Positions 52,637 to 61,208 of a stretch of 64,000 bases of DNA are shown one piece after another. A program made the position numbers and the translations under genes. Origin of the DNA: Brevibacterium zhoupengii (GTDB lineage Bacteria; Actinomycetota; Actinomycetes; Actinomycetales; Brevibacteriaceae); NCBI RefSeq assembly GCF_021117425.1, contig NZ_CP088298.1, positions 4,092,001-4,156,000 of the forward strand, read 5' to 3'. Each line of letters opens with the position of its first letter. Position 1 is the stretch's first letter. Under the pieces are notes generated by a model. It saw only the letters and a list, made by a program, of their open reading frames with translations. It was not told the DNA's origin and searched no databases.

Positions 52637-53506
52637 CTAGTCACTGTAAATCTCGAGTTCCTTCCACATCTTCTGAATTCCACGAAGCGACTGGCGGCTT
52701 CTCTCGGTGTTCGCCGTTTCCATACCTGCCAAAAGGCCGTATATCACCGATGTTGCCGCGGTAACTGACTGGAAGAACGAGATGCCCTCGGATGGGACGA
52801 CAAGTAGGTGGTCAGCGGCCTCCGAAATAAGGCTTTCCCTCATGTCGGTGATGGCCAAAACTTTCGCGCCTAACTCCCGAACTGCCTCGGCTGCGAGAGT
52901 AGAAGTCTTATTTGTTCGCCACATGTTGACAATCACGAGCAAGTCGTCGGGCCCCATCGTGTTCAAAGCACTGGCAAGGTGGACACTCCCGCGGGGCTCA
53001 TGAGCAATCGAGTATCCCATCGTGGTACCAAGATGAGCGAGCAAACCTGCGGGGCCCGCATACGACCCAAACCCCAGAACGAGAGTGCGTCTCGCTGAGA
53101 TTAGGGCCTCAATCGCCGCGTCGGCTTCTATTTCCGAGATCGATTCTTTCGTCAATCGGAGATTGTCGATTTCGTGGTCGAGTGCGTCGTGCACAGGCGA
53201 GTGGTAGCTCCCATGCTCGTTCAAGGTGTCTTCGGTGTTCAACGACAGAAGATGGCGTGCTCGAAGTTCTCGCTGCAGGTCGGGCCACCCCCGATAGCCG
53301 AGCGCCTGAGCAGTCCGGACGATAGTTGAACCATTGACGTCTGCCCTTTGAGCGAGCTCAGATGTGTCTGCGTAAAGTGCCAAACGCGGATTACGGATAA
53401 TTACATCCGCAACACGTGACTGAGACTTCGAAAGGTGGGCATCCCCAACTAGATCAACGAACCACGTCACTCCGTGGCCAGAGTCCGGCCTATCTTGTTT
53501 ATGCAT
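52637..53506 (-). CDS. MurR/RpiR-family transcriptional regulator
   Basis: A 289-residue regulator: an RpiR-type N-terminal helix-turn-helix (about 25-90, SKSQSRVADVIIRNPRLALY, then SELAQRADVNGSTIVRTAQA) and a C-terminal SIS domain (about 135-270) with LVLGFGSYAGPAGLLAHLGT and DLLVIVNMWRTNKTSTLAAE. SIS domains of this family usually bind phosphosugars or related acids. First gene of the leftward set B and likely its regulator. The 767 bases upstream separate it from the divergent Lrp gene. Confidence 0.85.
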   Translation of the reverse strand: MHKQDRPDSGHGVTWFVDLVGDAHLSKSQSRVADVIIRNPRLALYADTSELAQRADVNGSTIVRTAQALGYRGWPDLQRELRARHLLSLNTEDTLNEHGSYHSPVHDALDHEIDNLRLTKESISEIEADAAIEALISARRTLVLGFGSYAGPAGLLAHLGTTMGYSIAHEPRGSVHLASALNTMGPDDLLVIVNMWRTNKTSTLAAEAVRELGAKVLAITDMRESLISEAADHLLVVPSEGISFFQSVTAATSVIYGLLAGMETANTERSRQSLRGIQKMWKELEIYSD

Positions 53507-54273
53507 CGTGTTTCACCTCACAGTACTTGCAACCGATTCTGCAAGGCTATATCTCTGGGAAAAATTCTGCAATAGCTTCATTCGCGATTTTTCTGGTCGC
53601 CGGACGGACTGAGTGACGTTCGCCAGTTCACCGATGAACACGAGAAGGCTAGTCAAGCAGCAGTAAGTGCTATACCGGCCTGCGCGACCCACGCCGAACC
53701 TGATAGTCAATCCGCTACTCACCCCGTTATGGAGCTGAAGCATTCTCGAAATTGCCCCGGGACCGCCCTCAGTAGGATCCCTCGACGCCACATGTCGCCG
53801 GGAAATCCAGAAGCCAGTCAATTTCGATGTCGGGCCGACCCCAGGCCTTGGGCAAGTTCACAAAGCGATGGAGATAAGCGCCTGCGCTGGAAAGTTCGTT
53901 ATCTGGCACTTACAGCAAGGACGTGCGAAAGCCTGCATTCGTCGATCAACCTGATGTGCACGGTGGCGATCGGCGCAGACACGCGGCCTGTGCGGGATGG
54001 CAAGTGGGATCTCAAAACGCTGAGCCACGAAATAATAGTGGAAGCCATAGAACGCATCTCGCTCGGACTTGCTCCGAACTCGTAGCCGGCAGACTTAGTC
54101 AATACCGTCCGGCCAGGCCTAAAGTCGTGGTTAACAGGAGCGCCGCCTGAGCGTCGGTACAGAAAGCTGAATTCGCCTGTACGCAAACCAGCCTTCACCC
54201 CGAAACAGCAGTAGGTCCCTGCGTTCGTAAGAAAAAGTTTCCGGCCACTATTATTGACTCAACAGCAAGACCT
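53507..54273. other. Long divergent intergenic region between RpiR and Lrp genes
   Basis: No gene is supported over 767 bases. A short minus-strand frame after a stop reads FVNLPKAWGRPDIEIDWLLD (about 53,790-53,870) and may be a fragment of a lost gene; I do not recognise it. The ends should carry the promoters of the rpiR-type gene (left) and the lrp-type gene (right), whose 5' side (54,200-54,273) is AT-rich. The stretch looks like a join between two gene sets. Confidence 0.45.
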
Positions 54274-54744
54274 ATGCGGAAAGAAGAGCAGTTGCGACGA
54301 CAACTCGATGCAATAGATTTGCGCATCCTCAGTGCGTTGCGCCGCAATGCCCGACTCAGTCATTCTTCACTCGGGGATGAAGTCAATCTGTCCCGGAATG
54401 CGGTTCGCCAAAGAATCGAACGACTCGAACGCGACGGACACATTTCGGGATACACAATCGTCGAAAAAGTTGAAGAGTCAAGCACCTCGGTGATGGCGCT
54501 TCTACTTATCGACAGGAATGATCGCATGCGAGGAGGTGAGGTCGTCGAAATACTCCGCTCAATACCTGAGATCGTCCGGTGTGATGTCGTCGCTGGTGAG
54601 CTCGACTTGGTGGCTCATGTAGAGGCTGCAGAAACAGCCAGGGTCAGTGAGATTTGGCAACTTCTCGCCAAACACCCCGGCGTGAGGGACATCACGACCG
54701 CCATGTCCCTCACTACCGTGATAGATCGAACTCACCAAATATAA
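54274..54744 (+). CDS. Lrp/AsnC-family transcriptional regulator
   Basis: A 156-residue feast/famine regulator with the N-terminal helix-turn-helix (DLRILSALRRNARLSHSSLG, then VNLSRNAVRQRIERLERDGH) and the C-terminal RAM ligand domain (about 70-145; IVRCDVVAGELDLVAHVEAA). Such proteins sense amino acids and control their metabolism. It converges on the aldehyde dehydrogenase of set C, whose stop is 13 bases away. Together with homoserine dehydrogenase and aspartase nearby it is the likely regulator of set C, with homoserine or aspartate as candidate ligand. A good ribosome binding site is not evident. Confidence 0.88.
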   Translation: MRKEEQLRRQLDAIDLRILSALRRNARLSHSSLGDEVNLSRNAVRQRIERLERDGHISGYTIVEKVEESSTSVMALLLIDRNDRMRGGEVVEILRSIPEIVRCDVVAGELDLVAHVEAAETARVSEIWQLLAKHPGVRDITTAMSLTTVIDRTHQI

Positions 54745-54756
54745 CCTGAGGGGTAA

Positions 54757-56166
54757 CTACTGCCCGGCTATTGCGACGACCTTCGGCTGTGTCATTTCTT
54801 CAACAGTGAAACGCACTCCTTCACGGCCCATCGATCCATACTTCGCCCCTCCGAACGGCATGGAGTCAAGGCGGAAGTCAGAGGAGTCATTGATCATCAC
54901 GCCACCTGCCTCGATCGACTCAGCAACACGAAACGCTCTATTGATGTCCGAAGTGAAAAGCCCGGCCTGCAGAGAGTACTCACTATCATTGGCTGCTGCT
55001 ACAGCCTCAGCCTCTGACTCAAATGGTTCCAGAAGAACGACCGGTGCGAACACCTCCTCCTTCCACAGACGGCATGTTCGCGGAACTTTAATCAGAATAG
55101 CCGGCGAAAGCAGTGATTCTTTCTGCTCTCCTCCAGAAATTAGTCGAGCGCCTGCTTTGACTGCTTCATCGATAGAACGACGAGCGCCAATAGCAGCAGA
55201 AGTGCTGATCATCGGCCCGATGTCCGTCTTCTCTAGACGCGGATCACCAACTTCTAAATGCTTGGTGACTGTCACCAGCTCTTGAAGAAACGGGAAGAAG
55301 ACACTCTTATCGACCAAGATCCGTTGAGCACCGATGCAGTTCTGCCCCGCTGCCCAGAAGCCACCCGATGCACAAGCTTCGGCCGCCTGAGTAAGATCAG
55401 CATCGTCGAATACAAGAACCGGTGCGTTCCCTCCCAGTTCCATCGAAAGGCGCTTAATACCTGCCAGCTTCGCAATGGCTTCACCCGTTGCAAACCCCCC
55501 TGTGAAGGACACCATCCGGACCTTACGCGAGCTGACAAGCATTCTAACCACATCCCGGTTGCCGCGTACTACCTGAATCGCCTGCTCAGGCAGACCCGAC
55601 CGCAACAAGATGTCGACCAGAAACTGTGCAGTCAGGGGAGTTTGTTGCGATGGTTTTAGGACCACCGAGTTGCCCGCAGCGATAGCTGGGCCCAACTTGT
55701 GCGCAACCAAGTTCAGAGCGTCGTTGTACGGTGTGATCGCGACCACCAGACCAAGCGGCTCCCGCGTGTACCACCCTCGGCGGCCTTCAGCCCCGGGAAA
55801 GGTGTCGAAAGCGATCACTTCACCAGGATTATCGAGCGCAGCATTCGCCGAGAGTTTCAAGGTGTTTGCCGCTCTTGAGACTTCTTTGCGCGCCTGGCGT
55901 ATAGTCTTACCGGCTTCCGCCACAATGAGTTCAGCGACTTCATCCGCGTGTGTCTGCAGAGACTCCGCTGCAGTGTTGAGTATATCGGCTCGGCGATGGC
56001 GGGGTATCTGAGCTGCCGACGGCGCGGCACTTGCGGCAACCTCGAGCTTCGCAGCAGCTTGCTCCACCGTGTCTTGCTCAAGCGTGCCGATCAACTCGCC
56101 GGTGTACTTGTTCCAGATTCTCAGATCATCGGGCTCTACGAATTCATTAGTATCGATCTCAGGCAT
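54757..56166 (-). CDS. Aldehyde dehydrogenase, candidate non-phosphorylating aspartate-semialdehyde dehydrogenase
   Basis: A 469-residue aldehyde dehydrogenase. Cofactor loop GLVVAITPYNDALNLVAHKL, base Glu in LSMELGGNAPVLVFDDADLT, catalytic Cys in WAAGQNCIGAQRILVDK and KEEVFAPVVLLEPF are intact. ELGGNAP and GQNCIGAQR place it in the lactaldehyde/phosphonoacetaldehyde-like branch, whose members oxidise small charged aldehydes. Its ATG overlaps the upstream homoserine dehydrogenase stop by 8 bases, so the two are coupled. Aspartate semialdehyde, the product of homoserine oxidation, is therefore the expected substrate, giving aspartate directly without phosphate. Function inferred from context. 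Confidence 0.82.
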   Translation of the reverse strand: MPEIDTNEFVEPDDLRIWNKYTGELIGTLEQDTVEQAAAKLEVAASAAPSAAQIPRHRRADILNTAAESLQTHADEVAELIVAEAGKTIRQARKEVSRAANTLKLSANAALDNPGEVIAFDTFPGAEGRRGWYTREPLGLVVAITPYNDALNLVAHKLGPAIAAGNSVVLKPSQQTPLTAQFLVDILLRSGLPEQAIQVVRGNRDVVRMLVSSRKVRMVSFTGGFATGEAIAKLAGIKRLSMELGGNAPVLVFDDADLTQAAEACASGGFWAAGQNCIGAQRILVDKSVFFPFLQELVTVTKHLEVGDPRLEKTDIGPMISTSAAIGARRSIDEAVKAGARLISGGEQKESLLSPAILIKVPRTCRLWKEEVFAPVVLLEPFESEAEAVAAANDSEYSLQAGLFTSDINRAFRVAESIEAGGVMINDSSDFRLDSMPFGGAKYGSMGREGVRFTVEEMTQPKVVAIAGQ

Positions 56167-57205
56167 TTGGTGTTTCCCGCTTAAAGTCGTGGATAGAAAT
56201 GATGTCGGAGACTAGGGCGTAAGCAGTCTCTACTCGACCCGCTCCTGGGCCACTAATGGTCACCTGGCCGAGCAGGTCGGTATCGAAGGTGACCGCGTTT
56301 GTCGCTCCTGCAATTCCCGCAAGCGGGTGGTCCGCTGAAAGCGCGACGGGTTGGACTCTCGCTACCAAAGTTCCCGCTTCCGAGCGCGAGACGGAGCCAA
56401 TTAGCTTCCACTTCTTTCCCTCTGCAGCAGCTGTTTCGATGTCTCCACGAGTAATAGCGTCGATGCCGGTAGTGTCGACGTCTGACGGATCTAGATTCGC
56501 GTCCAGCAGCTCGTTGGCGAGGATCGAGACTTTGAGCTGGACGTCGGAGCCTCCGATGTCGGCGGTAGGGTCAGCCTCGGCATAGCCATGGCCCTGGGCT
56601 TCAGAAATTGCAGCTTCGAGGTCGAGCCCGTCCTCCATCCGACCGAGTACATAGTTGCAAGTGCCGTTGAGTATGCCTTGGACACCTCGAATAGTCGCAC
56701 CGCTCAAGCGTTCGTGTGCCAAAGATATTACCGGTGTACCACTGACAACCGATCCCTCATAAGCGAAAAGAACTCCGTTTTCCTCCGCAAGTGTGTTCAG
56801 CTCTCGGCCGTAGAGCGCGACAGGGCCCTTGTTTGTTGTCGTCACGTGCTTACCAGATTCAAGCGCCGTCCGCACGTGAGTAGCTGCTGGCTCACCGTCG
56901 AGCGGGTTGGTGAATGTCGCCTCGACGACGATTTGCGCAGTGCTCTGACGAATGAATCGCTCGTTATCGATTGAGTCATCGCCGCCCGCGAGAATTGAGA
57001 AACTTTCTCCTGGCCCGAGCCTAAAAACCGAAGCCAGGTCAATACCGTTGGGGTTGACGAGAGTTCCGCGAAACAGGTCGCTGATACCCACGATACGCAG
57101 CCTGAACCCAAGCCGGTCAAAACGCTCTGGCCCATCGACAATTAGTCGGGCTAACGCCTGATTGACCCCGCCGAAACCGACGAGAGCAAGGTCATAGGTG
57201 TTCAT
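56159..57205 (-). CDS. Homoserine dehydrogenase without ACT domain, candidate catabolic
   Basis: A 348-residue enzyme started at ATG 57205, with GGAGAA 6 bases upstream; a longer in-frame reading adds 42 residues of unlikely sequence. It has the NAD(P) loop LALVGFGGVNQALARLI, VTTTNKGPVALYG, EGSVVSGTPVISL, GILNGTCNYVLGRMEDG and the catalytic EADPTADIGGSDVQLKVSIL. It ends right after the catalytic domain, so it lacks the C-terminal ACT domain through which threonine inhibits the usual actinobacterial biosynthetic enzyme of about 430-440 residues. It is coupled to an aldehyde dehydrogenase and divergent from aspartase, and not linked to threonine genes. I read it as oxidising homoserine to aspartate semialdehyde. 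A biosynthetic role cannot be excluded. Confidence 0.87.
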   Translation of the reverse strand: MNTYDLALVGFGGVNQALARLIVDGPERFDRLGFRLRIVGISDLFRGTLVNPNGIDLASVFRLGPGESFSILAGGDDSIDNERFIRQSTAQIVVEATFTNPLDGEPAATHVRTALESGKHVTTTNKGPVALYGRELNTLAEENGVLFAYEGSVVSGTPVISLAHERLSGATIRGVQGILNGTCNYVLGRMEDGLDLEAAISEAQGHGYAEADPTADIGGSDVQLKVSILANELLDANLDPSDVDTTGIDAITRGDIETAAAEGKKWKLIGSVSRSEAGTLVARVQPVALSADHPLAGIAGATNAVTFDTDLLGQVTISGPGAGRVETAYALVSDIISIHDFKRETPNA

Positions 57206-57420
57206 AGTCTTCTCCAATGCGAGTTGATACTGGGTTACTAAAACACTCTCGCAGGGGCTGTACCGCCGCATACGGTCACACCGCCACAAACCGATTGCGT
57301 TCTGCGCAAAGATCACATACTCAAGTGACATAACGGCACTTCCGTAGGCATGGGTAGAACTGAATTGTTACGGTTTCAAGATGGCTCCCAGTCGCAAGTG
57401 AAAGACGTTGACAAAAACTC

Positions 57421-58920
57421 ATGATCGAACTCAGCACGTCAGTACCTACCTCAAACACGGGAACTTCGCATCCTCAAACACGAACCGAAACAGACTCGCT
57501 CGGTGCTCTGGAGATTCCACATGACGCCTACTGGGGAGCAAACTCCGCTCGAGCTAATGAAAACTTCCCGATCGCGCTCAGCAGCATCGCGGTCTACCCA
57601 CAATTTGTTCGAGCATTCGCCTGCGTCAAGCAGGCTGCTTGCCGGGCCAACGCTGAGATTGGGCATCTCGACGGCACGCGCGCACACTGGATTGACAAAG
57701 CCTGTGAGGAGGTCAAACACGGTCATCTTCTCGAGCAGTTCAACGTCAATGTCATTCAAGGTGGAGCGGGCACATCCACGAATATGAATGTCAATGAAGT
57801 CATCACGAATAGGGCCCTCGAGCTCGCAGGAAGAAATAAAGGTGACTATTCCTTCATCAACCCCATCGACCATACCAATCGCAGTCAATCTACGAATGAC
57901 ACCTATCCGACCGCCATCAAAATTGCTTTGGCATTCTCGCTCGAGGGCTTGCTTTCCGAGCTGGAAGAACTCGCCGGGTGCTTCAAAGATAAGGGTGACG
58001 AGTTCTCGCACATTGTGAAAGTTGGGCGCACACAACTTCAGGATGCCGTGCCGATGACGTTGGGACAAGAATTCACCGCGTTCTCAGTGACTCTTCTCGA
58101 AGAAGTTGATCGGCTGAATGATGCGGTCGCCCTTCTGAGAGAAGTAAACATGGGCGCTACGGCGATCGGCACCGGCATCAACGCCCCGGCCAAATACCGG
58201 AAAGCAGTGATGGGGCACCTCCGGGCAATCACAAATCTTGACCTGCTCAGTGCTGACGACCTCGTCGAGTCGACAAGTGATACTGGTGCCTTCGTGACAT
58301 TCTCTGGAGCGCTCAAGAGGAGCGCACTGAAACTGTCGAAAATCGCCAACGATCTCCGACTCCTATCATCAGGGCCGCAAGCGGGTCTGTCCGAGATCAA
58401 CCTACCGGCGCGGCAAGCGGGCTCGTCGATCATGCCAGGAAAAGTAAATCCCGTTATCCCCGAAGCCGTATCCCAAGTGGCCTACTCGGTTGCAGGGGCG
58501 GATGTCACGGTGTCAATGGCGGCGGAAGCAGGTCAGTTACAACTCAACGCTTTCGAACCAATCATCGCGCACTCCCTGTTCGAGTCTCTGATACATCTGG
58601 AACACGCGTGTCGAACATTCCGAATCAACTGTGTCCGCGGTATCACAGCAAACGAAAGTCTCCTGAGCGAGACGATCTCACAGTCAGTGACGGTAATTAC
58701 CGCACTTGCCCCCGATATCGGGTATGCAACAGCGGCCCGACTGGCGAAGAAAGCGCTACACGACTCGCGCTCAGTCGTAGAGATAGTCGTCGAAGAAGGG
58801 ATTCTGTGTAACGAAGCCCTCGAATGGCTCATTCGTCCCGGACGACTGACGGGCACGGAACCGCTTAACTCAGGCGACAGGTCCACTGGATCCGATCGTT
58901 CTTCCCTTCAAACTAAATAG
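57421..58920 (+). CDS. aspA: Aspartate ammonia-lyase (aspartase)
   Basis: A 499-residue fumarase/aspartase-superfamily enzyme. It has RTETDSLGALEIPHDAYWG at the start of the fold, VIQGGAGTSTNMNVNEVITN, HTNRSQSTNDTYPTA, VGRTQLQDAVPMTLGQEF and the flexible catalytic loop GSSIMPGKVNPVIPEAVSQV. VNPVIPE is typical of aspartases, where fumarases have VNPTQCE. It splits aspartate into fumarate and ammonia. About 25 N-terminal residues are extra, and the ATG has no strong ribosome binding site. It is divergent from homoserine dehydrogenase over 215 bases, and would complete a path from homoserine to fumarate. Confidence 0.88.
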   Translation: MIELSTSVPTSNTGTSHPQTRTETDSLGALEIPHDAYWGANSARANENFPIALSSIAVYPQFVRAFACVKQAACRANAEIGHLDGTRAHWIDKACEEVKHGHLLEQFNVNVIQGGAGTSTNMNVNEVITNRALELAGRNKGDYSFINPIDHTNRSQSTNDTYPTAIKIALAFSLEGLLSELEELAGCFKDKGDEFSHIVKVGRTQLQDAVPMTLGQEFTAFSVTLLEEVDRLNDAVALLREVNMGATAIGTGINAPAKYRKAVMGHLRAITNLDLLSADDLVESTSDTGAFVTFSGALKRSALKLSKIANDLRLLSSGPQAGLSEINLPARQAGSSIMPGKVNPVIPEAVSQVAYSVAGADVTVSMAAEAGQLQLNAFEPIIAHSLFESLIHLEHACRTFRINCVRGITANESLLSETISQSVTVITALAPDIGYATAARLAKKALHDSRSVVEIVVEEGILCNEALEWLIRPGRLTGTEPLNSGDRSTGSDRSSLQTK

Positions 58921-59427
58921 CCAGACATCCGAAGATAGATCCTAGAAGGCCATTGCTAACTCGGAACCCAGCTAACCTCGCTGGAACCAGCGGATCCCCA
59001 TCATCCCGACGACACCCTTACACTGTGCAGGCGGACCAACACGACAAGAATTGCCGATTCACAGGTCTCACCCGTCGCCGGATAAAGATGGTCATGTGTT
59101 TCCGAACACTCAGTAAGAAAAGGGATTTGATCTCTGTGAGCGAGAGGTGCAGGCGTGATTGCCCTCCTCCTGCCAGGTGTTCTTCACGTAGGTAACCGTG
59201 CTCGACAATTTGAGAATTGTGCTTACTGAGAGCTTACTTCGATATCCTCAGCCGTTCCTGAAGCTCATGAAATTCCACATGCGTCGCGGCGTGCGCGATA
59301 GCGCAGATTCGCAGCCGATGCGGCATCTGTATCAGGCGAGTCTAGGGGGGGCAGTCACCCGGCTCGGTAACAAGGTTGGGGTGACGGACATCTGTGTAAT
59401 TCCATGGCAAGAAAGAAGGGGCTCGGG
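58921..59427. other. Intergenic region between aspartase and the TetR gene
   Basis: I see no gene in these 507 bases. Short open frames on the plus strand lack ribosome binding sites and family motifs. No clear terminator follows aspA. The stretch is probably junction sequence of the mosaic region. Confidence 0.45.
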
Positions 59428-60039
59428 TCAAGGTTGAGAGATGAGTTGTCGAAGTTCTTGGCACGCGCGCCTATACAAATCAGCTACATTTGTGGGCGGT
59501 TGATCACCACTGCGGTAGGTCCATTCTTCGAGGGCTGCGTGAAGTGTCGCCGATGTCACGTGGACCAGCAGTCTCGCGATGAGGGCGTGTTGCTGCCCGA
59601 AGTTCTCCTCCAGGCGGGACCGCAAGCGCTCGGTTGACGTTCGCAATCGGCGTTCGGCCGCCTGCTGCAATCCGGGCTCCCGTGCAATGAGTTTCTGCAC
59701 GGCAAGATATTCGCTTTCATCGTCCGCGAGGTCGTCAAGCATCGAAGCATACATCTCCTGGATCAACATCAATGCAGCTGCCGAATCTGTACCGCCGAGG
59801 TTGAGTTCAGCGGCGGCGTCCTCCACGTCCATGTAACCCGTCAGCACAGCGTCTTCTTTGGTCTCGAAGTGGCGAAAAAATGTGCGCGGAGAGATACCCG
59901 CTTCGGCGGCTATGTCGTCAACAGTCGTACCGCTGACGCCTTTTTCCTCGAACAGCCGCAGCGCGACTGTACCGACCTGCTGTCGAATTTCAACGCGTCG
60001 CCGGGTTCGTAGATCAGAAGTCGGGCGGGTGTCAGCCAT
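59428..60039 (-). CDS. TetR-family transcriptional regulator
   Basis: A 203-residue TetR-type repressor started at ATG 60039: GAAGGAG lies 9 bases before it, and an ATG directly abutting that site is too close. The helix-turn-helix is at about 25-70 (VALRLFEEKGVSGTTVDDIA, then AEAGISPRTFFRHFETKED). The ligand domain ends WTYRSGDQPPTNVADLYRRA. It is divergent from the start of a DHA2-type MFS gene across 98 bases, with a perfect palindrome in the promoter region, the usual layout for a drug- or solvent-responsive repressor of an efflux pump. Its target is now a pseudogene. Confidence 0.88.
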   Translation of the reverse strand: MADTRPTSDLRTRRRVEIRQQVGTVALRLFEEKGVSGTTVDDIAAEAGISPRTFFRHFETKEDAVLTGYMDVEDAAAELNLGGTDSAAALMLIQEMYASMLDDLADDESEYLAVQKLIAREPGLQQAAERRLRTSTERLRSRLEENFGQQHALIARLLVHVTSATLHAALEEWTYRSGDQPPTNVADLYRRACQELRQLISQP

Positions 60040-60109
60040 GGTGGCCATCTCCTTCGCTGGGCTCAATACCGGATAGTACCGCATGGCATAACGACAGCGA
60101 GTGTCTATG

Positions 60110-60124
60110 TGGCAGTAACTGCCA
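60110..60124. promoter_or_regulatory. Candidate TetR operator, perfect 15-base palindrome
   Basis: TGGCAGTAACTGCCA has 7-base arms around a central A. It lies between the TetR start (60039) and the MFS start (60138), directly upstream of ATTATGAT, which could be a -10 element. Binding here would block rightward transcription and probably the tetR promoter as well. Confidence 0.65.
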
Positions 60125-60137
60125 TTATGATGGGAGC

Positions 60138-60458
60138 ATGCACCATAACAAGAACACTGTGTCGATCGATGAGCACATCTCGGACGCAATTCCGCCCTCG
60201 TCCGACGAAAAGCTGCCCAGCCGGGTCACGCTGGTCGTCGGCCTGCTGCTTTCCGCGGCATTCGTCGTCATTCTGAATGAAACGATCATGAGCGTGGCAC
60301 TGCCGAGCCTGGTGGTGGACTTGGATATCACTGCTGCCACCGCCCAGTGGCTGACTACGGCTTAACTGTTGACGATGGCTGTCGTCATTCCTGCAACGGG
60401 ACAGATCCTTGAACGGTTCGGCACGAGGTCGGTCTTCATCGCCGCGCTGTCATTCGGT
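60138..60458 (+). pseudogene. DHA2-type MFS efflux transporter, N-terminal remnant with nonsense codon
   Basis: From ATG 60138 the frame reads SRVTLVVGLLLSAAFVVILN, ETIMSVALPSLVVDLDITAA and AQWLTTA, then TAA at 60363-60365 where the family has an aromatic residue, then in the same frame LTMAVVIPATGQILERFGTR and SVFIAALSFG. This is the first two to three helices of a DHA2-family drug transporter (14 helices in full). At about 60,459 it changes abruptly to alcohol dehydrogenase sequence, so most of the transporter was deleted and a premature stop also arose. It is not functional. Confidence 0.85.
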
Positions 60459-61161
60459 GCTCACCCCCTCACCCCGAAGCACGGCGCCTTTGCTGAACGA
60501 ATCGTAATGCCAGCCGACAGTCTCGTGAAGATCTCCGCGGACGTCACCGATGAGCAGGCCGCGATGATCGAGCCGGCTACGGTCGCACTGCATGCCACCC
60601 TCCGACGCAGCCCTCGAGTCGGTGACGTGGTCGTCGTGATGAGAGCTGGCCCTGTCGGTCTCTTCGCAGCACAACTGGCCAGAATCGCTGGAGCCGGTAC
60701 TGTGCTCGTCGTCGAGCCCCAAGGTCGACGACGAGCACTGGCTCTCGAAATCGGAGCCGACGTTGCGGTGAAGCCCGGGGAAGAGACTCGCGATGCAATT
60801 CACAAGGCGAGCAGTGGGCGCGGTGCAGATCTGGTCTATGACTGCGTCGGAAACGAGGCAGCGATCGCGACCGCCATCGAGCTGTGCCGCCCGGGTGCCG
60901 CCATCATGATGCTTGGAGTTGCCTCCGGGAATGTCTCCATCTCCCCCTCTCGCTTGGCTCAGCAAGGAACTCACGTTCGACACGAGCCCGGCTCATCTCA
61001 ATCGCGAATTCTCGATCACCGTCGACCTGATCCGTTCGGGGCGTCTTCGAACCGGTCCTCTTCACGACGAAACCATCGGTCTCAGCATGCTCGACAGGGC
61101 CCTGGCAGACCTATCTGGGGGACTGGATCGCGTCAAGATCCTCGTTGACCCGCGCCGCTAG
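60459..61161 (+). pseudogene. Zinc-type alcohol dehydrogenase remnant, N-terminus lost and frameshifted
   Basis: Directly joined to the MFS remnant, the frame gives HGAFAERIVMPADSLVKISA, VTDEQAAMIEPATVALHATL, VVVMRAGPVGLFAAQLARIA and ADLVYDCVGNEAAIATAIEL, the middle and Rossmann domain of an MDR alcohol/polyol dehydrogenase. Near 60,955 the frame shifts and the C-terminal end continues as WLSKELTFDTSPAHLNREFS to DRVKILVDPRR at 61161. The N-terminal third with the catalytic zinc ligands is missing. The junction is a deletion that fused two genes in the same direction. Confidence 0.82.
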
Positions 61162-61208
61162 ATACAGATGTAACCTTCCCAGCTTCAAAACAACCGAAAG
61201 GACACACC

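Noticed and set aside
56159..57205. Ordinary biosynthetic homoserine dehydrogenase
   Set aside because: Not fully excluded, but the absence of an ACT domain, lack of thrB/thrC neighbours, and coupling to an aldehyde dehydrogenase beside aspartase favour a catabolic role.
46754..57215. 15-base repeat TTCTCCAATGCGAGT at about 46,755 and 57,207
   Set aside because: A few 15-base matches are expected by chance in 64 kb. The second copy is the ribosome binding region of homoserine dehydrogenase and the flanks differ.
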